Source of the DNA: Akkermansiaceae bacterium
Lineage (GTDB): Bacteria > Verrucomicrobiota > Verrucomicrobiia > Verrucomicrobiales > Akkermansiaceae
Direction: 5' to 3'
Assembly: GCA_905182405.1 (NCBI GenBank)
Contig: CAJJBQ010000001.1
Span: forward strand, 992,001-1,056,000
DNA length: 64,000 nt
Part shown: positions 1 to 11,007 of the stretch, one piece after another
Position numbering within the stretch: the first letter of the stretch is position 1
Layout: each line of letters begins with the position of its first letter
Notes under the pieces: model-generated
Seen by the model: only the letters and a program-made list of their open reading frames with translations
What the model was told of the DNA's origin: nothing
Database searches by the model: none
Position numbers and translations under genes: made by a program

Positions 1-1011
<1,011 letters not shown>

Positions 1012-1058
1012 ATTTTTTTCTAAGCCTCTCAATCTTTCGAGTCGCTAATGATTTAATT

Positions 1059-1135
1059 GGGCTTGTAGCTCAGTTGGTTAGAGCGCACGACTGATAATCG
1101 TGAGGTCGGCAGTTCGAGTCTGCCCTGGCCCACCA
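1059..1135 (+). tRNA. tRNA-Ile (GAT)
   Basis: Full 77-nt cloverleaf with encoded CCA. The anticodon stem CACGA/TCGTG encloses CTGATAA, anticodon GAT. The T arm is GGCAG-TTCGAGT-CTGCC. The acceptor arms GGGCTTG and CTGGCCC leave a T-T mismatch at position 6-67 next to a T-G wobble at 5-68, a weak point compared with the usual sequence. It is the second spacer tRNA of the operon. Confidence 0.97.
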
Positions 1136-1228
1136 TCTTTACAACAACTCCACTGGTAAGAGTTACCAGTGCTGAGAGTGAATTGACTACTACATCTTTC
1201 TTGTGAGACCCATATTGCGAATATGAGC

Positions 1229-1255
1229 GCCGCTCTTTGACATCCGTGTGAAGTT
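1229..1255 (+). repeat. 23S precursor processing stem, 5' arm
   Basis: These 27 bases pair with 4360-4386 on the far side of 23S. The central 15 bases (CATCCGTGTGAAGTT) are exactly complementary and the rest pairs with a few mismatches or wobbles. Long helices that enclose 23S are the known RNase III substrate in rRNA precursors; that use here is inferred. Confidence 0.8.
1231..1242 (+). promoter_or_regulatory. boxA-like rRNA antitermination site
   Basis: CGCTCTTTGACA resembles the bacterial boxA consensus (TGCTCTTTAACA), which binds NusB/NusE in rrn leaders and spacers. It lies between the spacer tRNAs and 23S, the same place as the E. coli spacer boxA. Function is inferred from similarity and position. 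The match also overlaps the 23S processing arm. Confidence 0.55.
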
Positions 1256-1470
1256 TTTCCAGACTGTGGAGTTGGATTTAGATTCAAATTTAGATTTAGA
1301 TCGATTCAGCTCCCATGATAAATGAAATACAGATACTGAGTCTGTCTTGCAGTCCTTGGAAAAGACTACCAATCTAATTTTTATGGCGAAGAGCAGTCCT
1401 AGTGACTGACTCTTCAGAAAAGCAGTCTTAATTGGCTGACTTTTCAAAACCTGATTTCAAGAGAAATTAG

Positions 1471-4297
<2,827 letters not shown>

Positions 4298-4359
4298 CTA
4301 AACTCTTAGAAATTAGTCTTTTCTGGCTGTTAGCCAGACTCCTGTTTTCATTTATAACT

Positions 4360-4386
4360 AACTTCACACGGATGCCAGAGAGTGGC
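4360..4386 (+). repeat. 23S precursor processing stem, 3' arm
   Basis: Counterpart of 1229-1255, containing AACTTCACACGGATG exactly complementary to the 5' arm. It lies between the 23S end and 5S. Confidence 0.8.
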
Positions 4387-4440
4387 ACTTGTCACAATAC
4401 TGGCAATCAGAGATCATCACCCGATATATGCGGGTTCTGT

Positions 4441-4556
4441 TCTCTGGTGGCCTTAGCAGAGAGGAACCACCCGGTCCCATTCCGAACCCGGAAGTGAAAC
4501 TCTCTTGCGCCGATGGTAGTGGGACGATAGGTCCTGTGAGAGTAGGCCGTCGCCAG
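4441..4556 (+). rRNA. rrf: 5S ribosomal RNA
   Basis: About 116 nt with the conserved ACCCGGTCCCATTCCGAACCCGG loop and a terminal helix formed by CTGGTGGC near 4444 and GTCGCCAG at 4549-4556. It follows 23S by about 140 bases and ends 6 bases before the operon terminator. Ends are approximate. Confidence 0.95.
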
Positions 4557-4561
4557 TTATA

Positions 4562-4601
4562 AGCCCTGTTCCTTCTAACGAAGGAGCAGGGCTCTTTTTT
4601 G
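4562..4601 (+). terminator. rRNA operon rho-independent terminator
   Basis: AGCCCTGTTCCTTC, loop TAAC, GAAGGAGCAGGGCT forms a 14-bp stem with one G-T pair, followed by C and six T. It is a strong intrinsic terminator directly after 5S. Confidence 0.95.
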
Positions 4602-4690
4602 TACCTCCAGATGGTAATTTAGCGCAAAATTTACCAAGTAGTCTCCAAGCTGCCAATCCAAAGCCCAACTCCGATGGATCCAGTCAATTA

Positions 4691-4981
4691 CGAGAGACTG
4701 AGTCAGTGGATTATGTGTGGGGCTATGACTTTATTTTTGATCAGACTGACGACGGAGGTCGCCTGAAATGGATGCCGGTTCTAGATGAGTATAGTCGTGA
4801 CCTTATGAGCTTGAGGCTCGCCCGATCCATGACGGCAGAAGATGTGATTGATCAGCTTGAGATTCTTGTTGAGCAGCGCGGCATCCCTCAGTTTATCGGA
4901 TCGGACAACGGCCCGGAATTCGTCGTAAAAGCGGTGAGAAAGTGGATTGAGGACCGAGGTCTTTCAGACCTCGGTCAGTAG
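4691..4981 (+). pseudogene. IS3-family transposase (OrfB) fragment
   Basis: About 95 residues of the DDE integrase core survive. The sequence reads VDYVWGYDFIFDQTDDG, then LDEYSRDLM, then IGSDNGPEF. The first two catalytic aspartates are in WGYDF and SDNGPEF; the third acidic residue and all downstream sequence are missing, as is the helix-turn-helix N-terminus. Homology stops at about 4960, where a perfect 11-bp hairpin (4952-4976) precedes the stop codon. The frame is open upstream but no longer transposase-like. No terminal inverted repeats of an intact IS are seen. It cannot be active. Confidence 0.85.
4952..4976. repeat. Perfect 11-bp hairpin at the transposase breakpoint
   Basis: GACCGAGGTCT and AGACCTCGGTC flank a 3-base loop (TTC). 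There is no following T run on either strand, so it is not a standard intrinsic terminator. It coincides with the point where transposase homology ends. Confidence 0.8.
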
Positions 4982-5090
4982 GCCAGGCATGTCAATTCGT
5001 CTCTTTTGAAACACTACTTGGTATGACAGGTTTCCCATGGAAGATGATGACCGTATATCGAGCGGATAGTGGAAGAAAAGGGGGAGCCCA

Positions 5091-5124
5091 CAAAAAAGCC
5101 CGGCGATGAGGCCAGGATTTTTTG
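5091..5124 (-). terminator. Terminator of the thioredoxin-like gene
   Basis: Read on the minus strand, CCTGGC, loop CTCATC, GCCGGG is followed by C and six T. It lies about 25 bases after the stop codon of the gene ending at 5146. The stem is short but includes strong G-C pairs. Confidence 0.65.
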
Positions 5125-5145
5125 GGAATGGTTTAGAGAAGAAGA

Positions 5146-5865
5146 CTACTCGTCTTCATCTGGATTCAACTTTTCGTTGATGAGAGCTTGGTCCTCTTCG
5201 GAGAGCTTGGAGATGTCGTAAGGGATTTTACGACCGTTCTTAAGCTTGAAGATAACCTGGTCGGCTTTGATTTCAGTTACGGAAGCAACGAGAGGTTTTC
5301 CATCAGTGTTTTTCCAAGTGCGTTGGGGAAACACGTCGCCTTTAATCTCAGGCTGATCGTCTTCAGCTTTGAACTCTTTGAGTGCTTTCTTGATGGTCCT
5401 CTCAAAATCGGGTGACATTGGGTGTCCTTTGAAAATGAGCTGGCCATCGACTCCGAAAACGTAAGCGTTCGGGATACCACGGGAACTGAGAGGACCCCTC
5501 GCCTGGCGAGTGACGGTGAATTCCGCTTTATGCTCATCGAGGATTCCTTTGATCTTATCTTCAGGGGTGTTTTGACTCTCAGCAGCGATGATGGAGAGAC
5601 CCTTGGGCTTCATTTTTTTGTCCATCTTGACCAGATGGGGCATGGCGCTAATGCAGGGTCCTCATTGGACTCCCCACTCTTCAATGACGACAACTCGGCC
5701 TTTGAGAGTATCCATTTTGACTTCTTCACCAAAAAGGTGATCTCCGATTTTCCACTCGGAGAGTTTGTGATCAGGGAGTTCCCCATCTTGTGCGGTCGCC
5801 TGCGTCATCGCCAGTCCAAGGACGATTAGGCCGCGAATAATGATCAATTTCATAAAGTCGTTCAT
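5146..5865 (-). CDS. Secreted thioredoxin-like protein with SHD1-like domain; TGA in the active site (candidate selenoprotein)
   Basis: Two reading frames, 5662-5865 and 5146-5643, are in the same phase and separated only by one TGA at 5662-5664. Read through, they give a 239-residue protein. It has a signal peptide ending near ATAQ, then the thioredoxin core VVVIEEWGVQ-TGA-GPCISAMPHL, the cis-proline segment GIPNAYVF, and an SHD1-like C-terminal domain (about residues 175-235: RTWKNTDGKPLVASV, GRKIPYDISKLSEEDQ). The TGA falls exactly on the first cysteine of the CxxC redox motif, giving UGPC if decoded as selenocysteine. A hairpin 24-40 nt downstream fits a bacterial SECIS. The rest shows no decay and the gene has its own terminator. 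Family role: thiol-disulfide exchange in the periplasm. A nonsense mutation of TGC/TGT is the alternative, since neighbouring genes are broken. Start could be ATG at 5865 or 5853. Confidence 0.75.
5622..5638 (-). promoter_or_regulatory. Candidate bacterial SECIS hairpin
   Basis: On the minus strand, CCATCT, loop GGTCA, AGATGG forms a perfect 6-bp stem with a 5-nt loop starting GG. The loop begins 30 nt after the TGA at 5662-5664. Known bacterial SECIS elements have a small apical loop with G in the first two positions, 16-37 nt after the UGA; the E. coli fdhF loop also has GGUC. It lies within coding sequence, as expected. Function is inferred. Confidence 0.5.
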
Positions 5866-6408
5866 TCTTTACTGTTCGTAAGCTGTTTACAAGAAACATG
5901 TTTTGATCGCCTCAGAATTTTATCATGCTCTTTTTTGAACAGCACGACATTCCGTTTCTGTAAGAACACTGGGACGGGGTTTTGATGACCGAGAACCACT
6001 GCTGGGCTAAAAAAAGAAAGGTGAGCTGGAGATGTTTTTTTGTTTAAATGGTCACCAAGGTGGCAGATTTGTGGGAAAAGGATTTATCGTCTAGGATGGT
6101 GAGCTCTGGATTTTTGATTTTGCCGAGGCGATCGATCTTGAGTTTGTAGTAATCTTCCCCGTCATGGGGGAACTGGCCGAGTATAATATTAAGGGCTTCG
6201 ATTGGACTGTAATTTCATCGGCGAGAGAGTCTGAGGTCCTAGGGGAAGGCAGTCATGGAGAGGGGGGCTGGAGAGATGGAACGGCGTGTGACATCGATTC
6301 GTGTCATGAAGGGAGCAATCTCGGCAGAGAGATTCTTCTGAGACTCAGGAGAATGGGACACAAAAAATGGATTTTAATCTTCGTGAATCAGGGTCATAAT
6401 TCCCTGTC
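5866..6408. other. Intergenic region with possible decayed minus-strand gene
   Basis: No intact gene is supported. On the minus strand, 6044-6214 encodes about 57 codons ending in TAA (PIEALNIILGQFPHDG, KLKIDRLGKIKNPELT) that read like real protein sequence. A second protein-like stretch in another frame (LSAEIAPFMTRIDVTRRS) lies at about 6265-6345. Together they suggest a gene broken by frameshifts, of unknown family. The longer plus-strand frame across 6164-6412 looks like its shadow. Confidence 0.4.
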
Positions 6409-6558
6409 ATGAAATGGTGTGCTCTTTTCGCTTTTGCTTTGATTTCTTGCTTATTTTCTTCCTGCGCAAGCAACACTCCTGCAGGGAAAGCACTGAGTGG
6501 AATCAATAAGGTCGGCCAAACGGCTCGCAACGTGCAGGCGATCCAGAGCCTCTTTTAG
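6409..6558 (+). CDS. Small lipoprotein, 49 residues
   Basis: A start ATG at 6409 opens a 49-residue frame. It has a lysine near the N-terminus, a hydrophobic stretch (CALFAFALISCLF) and a lipobox SSC followed by ASN, so a signal peptidase II signal with lipidation near Cys19 is likely. The mature part is only about 30 residues and ends in a mildly amphipathic segment (GINKVGQTARNVQAIQSLF). It resembles entericidin-like small lipoproteins in size and layout, but no family is claimed. Its stop overlaps the convergent stop of the GNAT gene. Confidence 0.6.
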   Translation: MKWCALFAFALISCLFSSCASNTPAGKALSGINKVGQTARNVQAIQSLF

Positions 6559-7488
6559 CCACTTTCCGGCATGAAGGTTGGAATGACGATGCCAGTTGTT
6601 TCAGGGGTTTTCCCGAGCGCTTGAGAGAAGTGGATTTCAGTATTCCGAGCACCCCACTGATAGAGTTTTTTGACTAGCGTTCGCAGAACTTGTCGGAACG
6701 AGGAAGATGAGGCTTTGACCTCGACGCGAATGGTGGAGTTCGTGATGAATGAGCGCGAGTGATGTTTCTTCATCGCGGCTGACACCGGGGCCAAGCATGC
6801 GCATATTGGGATGATCGATGGAGCAGAGGAAGCCGGTGATTTCGCCTCTGGACGTTTCTGCCACGAGGCTGTGCCAGAGCGCATCTTTGTTTTTTAGGAA
6901 AAATGCGTAATCTTGCTCGCGGGAGATGCCGATAAGTTCTCTTTCAAGTGCGACGATGCGGGCAATGTCACTTGAGGTCGCTTGACGAACCTGCTTTTGG
7001 TTTGGCGGAAGTGGGGTGAGGCCAGATTCGGGGACGGTGATGAGAAGATCTTGGAAGGTTTCTTGAGGGACAAAGCCCGCTTTGGAATAGAGGGAAAAGG
7101 AATCGAGATTCATGGCTGACGAGACGAGCCGGATCGGGAGACCTTGGTCGCTGGCAAGATGGACGATGACATCGAGAATGGTGCGGGCAATGCCTCGACC
7201 TCCGAATTCGGGATGGACCGCCATGATCCCGAGAGACAGGTGAGTTTCGCGGGGGTGATAGAAGCAGGTCCCTACGATTTGGCCTGATTCAGGGCAGGTC
7301 GCGGTGACGCAGCAACCGGGGTCGAGATCTTCGTAGATCTCGGCGAAGAAACGCATCGACTCGGGGCCGCCTAGCATGGTGGGGCGTTTAAGGTTTTCGG
7401 AGTACCATCGATCGAGAGAGTTGAAAATGAGAGCCGAAATTTCGTCCCATTGCGACGATTGAAGCCGTCCGATGATGATCTTTTCCAT
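6555..7488 (-). pseudogene. Double-GNAT acetyltransferase, frameshifted
   Basis: The N-terminal frame (7488 down to about 6700) encodes a GNAT domain with the acetyl-CoA motif HPEFGGRGIARTIL (near residues 92-105), then a second GNAT-like region. Near 6690-6705 the family-like reading moves to another frame, which supplies LVKKLYQWGARNTEIHFSQ and the end at 6555. Without the shift the first frame ends in unrelated sequence at 6637. The gene would be about 310 residues if intact. A frameshift mutation is the simplest reading; a sequencing error is possible, as the region contains an A6 run. Substrate unknown. Confidence 0.8.
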
Positions 7489-7526
7489 CCCATATTTTAG
7501 GAAAGGAAAGAGGAAGGCGAAACCAA

Positions 7527-7565
7527 AAACGAAAAAGCCGGAGTCCCTTCCCTGAACTCCGCTTT
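7527..7565 (-). terminator. Terminator of the former kbl gene
   Basis: On the minus strand, AAGCGGAGT, an 11-base loop and ACTCCGGCTTTTT form a stem with one bulge followed by five T. It lies downstream of the kbl relic, so it probably ended that gene. Confidence 0.55.
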
Positions 7566-7643
7566 GAAAGGTAGCGGACCAGTTCTATGCTCTGGGAGGG
7601 CATCGGATTCAGCCTGTCGATATCTTCGATCCAAAATGGCAGA

Positions 7644-7834
7644 CTAAATAAGGCTTAGTTTTCTTCTAACCTTGGTGAAGCTTTTAAGCGCCTGATCAAG
7701 TTGATCGGTGGTGTGGGCGGCAGAAATCTGAGTGCGGATACGGGCTGTTCCTTTTGGAACAACCTGGAGCCCTTGACGAAAGGATTCAAGCTTCTCGCCG
7801 AGGCAAATGTCTTTGGCAGTGATCTTGAGAATAA
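7644..7834 (-). pseudogene. kbl: Glycine C-acetyltransferase (kbl) C-terminal relic
   Basis: The last roughly 60 codons read VVPKGTARIRTQISAAHTTDQ followed by a helix ending KVRRKLSLI. This closely matches the C-terminus of 2-amino-3-ketobutyrate CoA ligases, PLP enzymes of threonine breakdown. Upstream only scattered resemblance remains (TAKDIC, FRQGLQ), with small deletions, and the PLP-lysine domain is absent. The open frame continues to about 7997 but is not kbl-like. It abuts a relic on the opposite strand, which suggests a deletion or recombination joint near 7835. Confidence 0.7.
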
Positions 7835-7838
7835 AAAA

Positions 7839-7931
7839 GATCTCAAGTATTGGAGCAATCTCGCTCTTTCCAAGGGTCGCCTCATCATGCGAGGTCAGGA
7901 TCGAATGATCTGTGTGGACTTGAAGAAGTAA
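7839..7931 (+). pseudogene. PQQ-like beta-propeller protein, C-terminal relic
   Basis: About 30 codons ending in TAA read DLKYWSNLALSKGRLIMRGQ then DRMICVDLKK. This is the typical last blade of PQQ-repeat/BamB-like propellers (alternating 'GRLxxRxxxxxxCxDL'). Nothing homologous remains upstream; instead the kbl relic begins on the other strand. Short length limits certainty. Confidence 0.5.
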
Positions 7932-8286
7932 AAAAGAGCGGGCTACGTCATGACGGCGATGGGATTCGGAATCGAAGTCGCCGGAAAGCAATACCAACTA
8001 GTGTTTTAAAAGAGCCGAATACCAGAGTGATTTCTTGAAAGAGCAAGGCGGGACGAAGGCGTGGTGCGAGAAAGAGAATACAAAGGGCGAAGGAGAACCA
8101 AGCTTTCTAGAGATTGGCAGGATTTGCTAGTTTCTCTTGATTGATTGAGAGGAAAAGAATGGAGCGAGACGCCCCGACTCCTTTAGGGGTTGGCGACGGG
8201 GTGAAAGCTGAAGAAGCGAGGGAGTTTCATAGGAATGAGGTGGAGATCTTAACCACAGAAAACGCAGGAATTGAGAGGGTTGAGGA
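7932..8286. other. Intergenic, no gene supported
   Basis: Reading frames on both strands are short and lack protein-like character. I see no RNA gene, repeat or clear promoter. It probably belongs to the same decayed stretch as the relics to its left. Confidence 0.5.
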
Positions 8287-8670
8287 TTAGAAGGAGTCAC
8301 GGTCTTGCCAGTCGCGTCTTTTCTTTTTAGTGAGGCGGCCTTGGTCGCCGAGTTTGCGATTATCGCGATTTTCCTTGTTGGCGAGGCGTCGGACTTCTGC
8401 TTCGGCGAGAATTTCGGCTGGGGTGTGATCGATGAAGGCGGAGCTTGCGAGTGATGCTTTGACGCGCTTTTCGATGAGGACGACGATCTCGATGGAGCGC
8501 TTGTGGGTGCCGTCGAGTGAGGGGACCACGAGGTGGTCGCCGATCTTAAGGGCAGTACTCGCTTTGATTGGATTACCTGCGCGTTTGATCTTGCGAGCGG
8601 CGCAGTCGTGCGCGGCGTTGCTCCGTGTCTTGTAGAAACGGGTGGCCCAGAGCCATTTGTCAGCGCGCAT
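8287..8670 (-). CDS. hslR: S4-domain RNA-binding protein (HslR/Hsp15 type)
   Basis: 127 residues. The N-terminus RADKWLWATRFYKTRSNA is the classic start of the S4 RNA-binding fold in Hsp15, followed by a KIGDHL turn. The C-terminal third is basic and low-complexity (KKKRRDWQDRD), as in the family. E. coli Hsp15 (133 residues) binds 50S subunits carrying stalled nascent chains; the same role is inferred. ATG at 8670 is preferred because it begins right before the domain; a GTG at 8709 would add 13 residues. It is the last gene of a minus-strand cluster below rsmI. Confidence 0.85.
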   Translation of the reverse strand: MRADKWLWATRFYKTRSNAAHDCAARKIKRAGNPIKASTALKIGDHLVVPSLDGTHKRSIEIVVLIEKRVKASLASSAFIDHTPAEILAEAEVRRLANKENRDNRKLGDQGRLTKKKRRDWQDRDSF

Positions 8671-8735
8671 TTTTTGAGAAGGAAGTCGGAAGGGAAGAGA
8701 TTTGAGCACGAGCAGTGAGATTTGAACGGGCTACA

Positions 8736-9422
8736 TTAGTTTGGCCTGATGGGCTTTTTTTCCAGCGGGGGGATGATGAGGACGATTTCTCCTTTTGCTT
8801 TTCGTTCTGAGAAATGAGCGAAGAGTTCGGTGGTGGTGCCGTGGTGGAGGGTTTCGAATTTCTTGGTTAGCTCGCGGGCGACGCAGACCCTGGCCCCGGG
8901 GGCGAGTTCAGCGAGGATTTCGAGGGTGGAGGGAATCCGGTGAGGAGATTCAAAGAAGAGAGTGGTCTCGGTGGAGTCGAGGGCGGCTTGGAGCTGCTTA
9001 GCCCGTTTACCTTTCTTCACCGCGAGGAAGCCGTGGAAGGAAAAGGGATGAGGGGGAAAGCCGGAGGCGACGAGGGCGGTGGTGATGGCCGATGGCCCGG
9101 GAAGGACGGTGAAGGGGACTCCGGCATCGCGTGCCGCTTTCAAAAGCCGATGGCCGGGATCGGAAAGGCAGGGGGTTCCGGCATCGGAAATGATGGCGAT
9201 CTTTTCGCCAGCCTTCGCTTTTTCTAGAAGTTCCGGAATGCGGCGGTCTTCGTTGTGATCGTGGAGGGCCGTGAGGGGCTTCGAGATCTCGAGCCGATTC
9301 AGGAGCTTAAGGGAATGGCGGGTGTCCTCACAGGCAATGAGGTCCGCTTCTTTTAGGGTCTCGATGGCCCGAAGGGTGATGTCTCCCAAGTTGCCGATGG
9401 GGGTGGGAACGAAGGTTAACAT
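8736..9422 (-). CDS. rsmI: 16S rRNA (cytidine-1402-2'-O)-methyltransferase
   Basis: 228 residues of the SAM-dependent tetrapyrrole-methylase fold. The visible motifs are FVPTPIGNLGDITLRA at the N-terminus, ACEDTRHS, ISDAGTPCLSDPG and GFPPHPFSFHGF. RsmI methylates the 2'-OH of C1402 in the decoding centre. The protein is shorter than E. coli RsmI (286) because it lacks most of the C-terminal extension, as in other short family members. It follows the lptE-like gene by 19 bases on the same strand. Confidence 0.93.
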   Translation of the reverse strand: MLTFVPTPIGNLGDITLRAIETLKEADLIACEDTRHSLKLLNRLEISKPLTALHDHNEDRRIPELLEKAKAGEKIAIISDAGTPCLSDPGHRLLKAARDAGVPFTVLPGPSAITTALVASGFPPHPFSFHGFLAVKKGKRAKQLQAALDSTETTLFFESPHRIPSTLEILAELAPGARVCVARELTKKFETLHHGTTTELFAHFSERKAKGEIVLIIPPLEKKPIRPN

Positions 9423-9441
9423 TGGTGAGAAATTCTAAATG

Positions 9442-9951
9442 CTAGAAGCCGTTGGAGAGGCGGGAGACGATTCTCTGGGCTGCGCCTTCGAGAGCGTCCG
9501 GGAGGGCGTCAGCTCTCGCGGTTTGTAAGTTTTTGCTCACGAAGAAGCGACTGCGCTCGCGGCTAGTGCCTTGATCGAGCGGGCTGCCGGGTTTGCTTGG
9601 GTCGATGAGCGTCCAACCGAGTGTGACCTCCATTTCGAGTTCTTCGGATCGGAGTGAATCGAAGCGCGACGAGCGGACCTGGCGATAGTTGAGAGAGGTG
9701 AGAGTGACAAAAAGGGTGGCGTCTGAGTGAGAGGCATTGCCTATTTTATAGGTGCCATCGTTGACAAAGGAATCGACGACCGAGTTTGTCGTGAGAGCCT
9801 CGGCCCTTGGGAAAATCACTCTACTTTTAGCGAGCGGAATGTAGATCGATTTGAGCGAAGTAAGATGGTCCGGTTTTTGGCCACCCAGACGGTATCCTGC
9901 ACAGGAACTGAGGGCGATGAAGCAGAAGAGGGGAAGAAGGAAGGATTTCAT
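9442..9951 (-). CDS. lptE: LptE-like outer-membrane lipoprotein
   Basis: 169 residues with a signal peptide and lipobox LSSC (Cys17) followed by AGYRLGG, the typical start of LptE. LptE is the lipoprotein plug of LptD in lipopolysaccharide export. The remainder is a beta-rich fold (SIYIPLAKSR, ATLFVTLTSLNYRQVRSSRF) with a helical C-terminus. It is divergent, so the assignment rests on the lipobox context, size and the neighbouring bamD-like gene 21 bases upstream in the same operon. Confidence 0.7.
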   Translation of the reverse strand: MKSFLLPLFCFIALSSCAGYRLGGQKPDHLTSLKSIYIPLAKSRVIFPRAEALTTNSVVDSFVNDGTYKIGNASHSDATLFVTLTSLNYRQVRSSRFDSLRSEELEMEVTLGWTLIDPSKPGSPLDQGTSRERSRFFVSKNLQTARADALPDALEGAAQRIVSRLSNGF

Positions 9952-9972
9952 CGCGGAAGTTTCTGAAGTTTT

Positions 9973-10905
9973 CTAGCCACCGAGTTTTACGATCCAGGCT
10001 TTGGCCCTATTGTGAAGGGTGCCGGGTTTGGATTTGCGAACCGTTTCGCGGAAGTAGAAGAGGGCCGATGAGGTCTTTCCTTTCTTGCGATAAAATTCGG
10101 CAACGTCATAGGTGCGTTGAATCTCGTTGGAGGCAAGCTTAGCAATCTCACGGCGCGCATCACCTGCTTGTTTGCTGTCGGGGTAGCGGAGTAAAAGGTC
10201 GTCGAAAGCGCGGTGGGAGCGCTCGAGGTTGGCCGAGTCCTGATTTCCCTCGAGACCCTGGGCGAGGAGAATCTTACCGATCCGGAACTGGGCTTCGGGG
10301 CCATATCTGGAATCGGGGTAATCGCGAACAACTTGGCGGAAGGCATCAATGGATAGGTCGTATTTTTTCTCATTTTTCCAGACCTCGCCGGTGGTGAATT
10401 GTGCGCGCGCGGCGGAGAGCGAGCGAGGGGCGTTATCGCGCACCTTAGCGAGCATTTCGGTCGCTTTTTTGGCTCCCACCCGGGTTTTGAGTCCGATGAA
10501 GGTGGGGTTTTTTAAATCTCCGCCAGCAGCTAGTTGGGCAAGGGTCTCTTGCCGGGTGATGGAGATGGCGTAGTAAGGGGAGGCTGGATATTTGGAGAGG
10601 AGGCTGTCGTAGGCCTCGAAGGCCTCGAGTAGTGCTCCGGAGAGATCGAGGAGGGACGCCTCTCGAAATTTGGCATCGGCAGCGGAGTCTGAGAGGGGGT
10701 AGCTGCGGGAGACTTTGTGATAGATCTTAATCGCCTTTTTCGATTTTCCGGAACTTTCTGCGGCACGGCCGCTGTCATAAAGAGCTTTAGCACTTCCCTG
10801 GGTGGCATCGACGGTACTGGCGAGTTGAGCTTCGTTGATGCTACTGTTGCAGGATGAGAGGAAGCTCGCTGCGAGAAAAAAGAGAGTGGGTTGCCTTAAG
10901 GACAT
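9973..10905 (-). CDS. bamD: BamD/YfiO-like TPR lipoprotein
   Basis: 310 residues. Lipobox FLSSC (Cys19), then several tetratricopeptide repeats, with characteristic sequences such as YHKVSRSYPLSDSAADAKF, FRQVVRDYPDSRYGPEAQF and FDDLLLRYPDSKQAGDAR. This repeated YPxSxxAxxAxf pattern is that of BamD, the lipoprotein of the beta-barrel assembly machine, though general TPR lipoproteins share it. It starts the bamD-lptE-rsmI-hslR cluster, consistent with outer-membrane biogenesis. Confidence 0.78.
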   Translation of the reverse strand: MSLRQPTLFFLAASFLSSCNSSINEAQLASTVDATQGSAKALYDSGRAAESSGKSKKAIKIYHKVSRSYPLSDSAADAKFREASLLDLSGALLEAFEAYDSLLSKYPASPYYAISITRQETLAQLAAGGDLKNPTFIGLKTRVGAKKATEMLAKVRDNAPRSLSAARAQFTTGEVWKNEKKYDLSIDAFRQVVRDYPDSRYGPEAQFRIGKILLAQGLEGNQDSANLERSHRAFDDLLLRYPDSKQAGDARREIAKLASNEIQRTYDVAEFYRKKGKTSSALFYFRETVRKSKPGTLHNRAKAWIVKLGG

Positions 10906-11007
10906 GCCAAGACGCTACGCAAAGTAGGAAAAAAGAAAAGAGGTCAATTTAGCTTTTGCGGGACGTTTTTTTGAACGAATTTCTATCCGGGGAAACGTTG
11001 ATAGTTT

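Larger units (their letters stand above)
1136..1470 (+). other. tRNA-Ile to 23S spacer: hairpin, boxA-like site, 29-nt near-repeat
   Basis: No protein gene is supported in this 335-base spacer. It contains a perfect 9-bp hairpin at 1151-1171 (CACTGGTAA, loop GAG, TTACCAGTG). It also holds the boxA-like antitermination site and 5' processing arm near 1229-1255, listed separately. Two adjacent imperfect 29-nt repeats beginning AGCAGTC lie at 1392-1420 and 1421-1449, immediately before 23S. Reading frames here are not protein-like. Confidence 0.6.

Noticed and set aside
6164..6412. 82-codon plus-strand frame
   Set aside because: Low-complexity, no start signal, and opposite to protein-like minus-strand sequence; treated as a shadow of a decayed gene.
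7644..7997. A 117-residue minus-strand protein as a real gene
   Set aside because: Only its last 60 codons match a known protein (kbl); the upstream part is unrelated and the enzyme core is absent.
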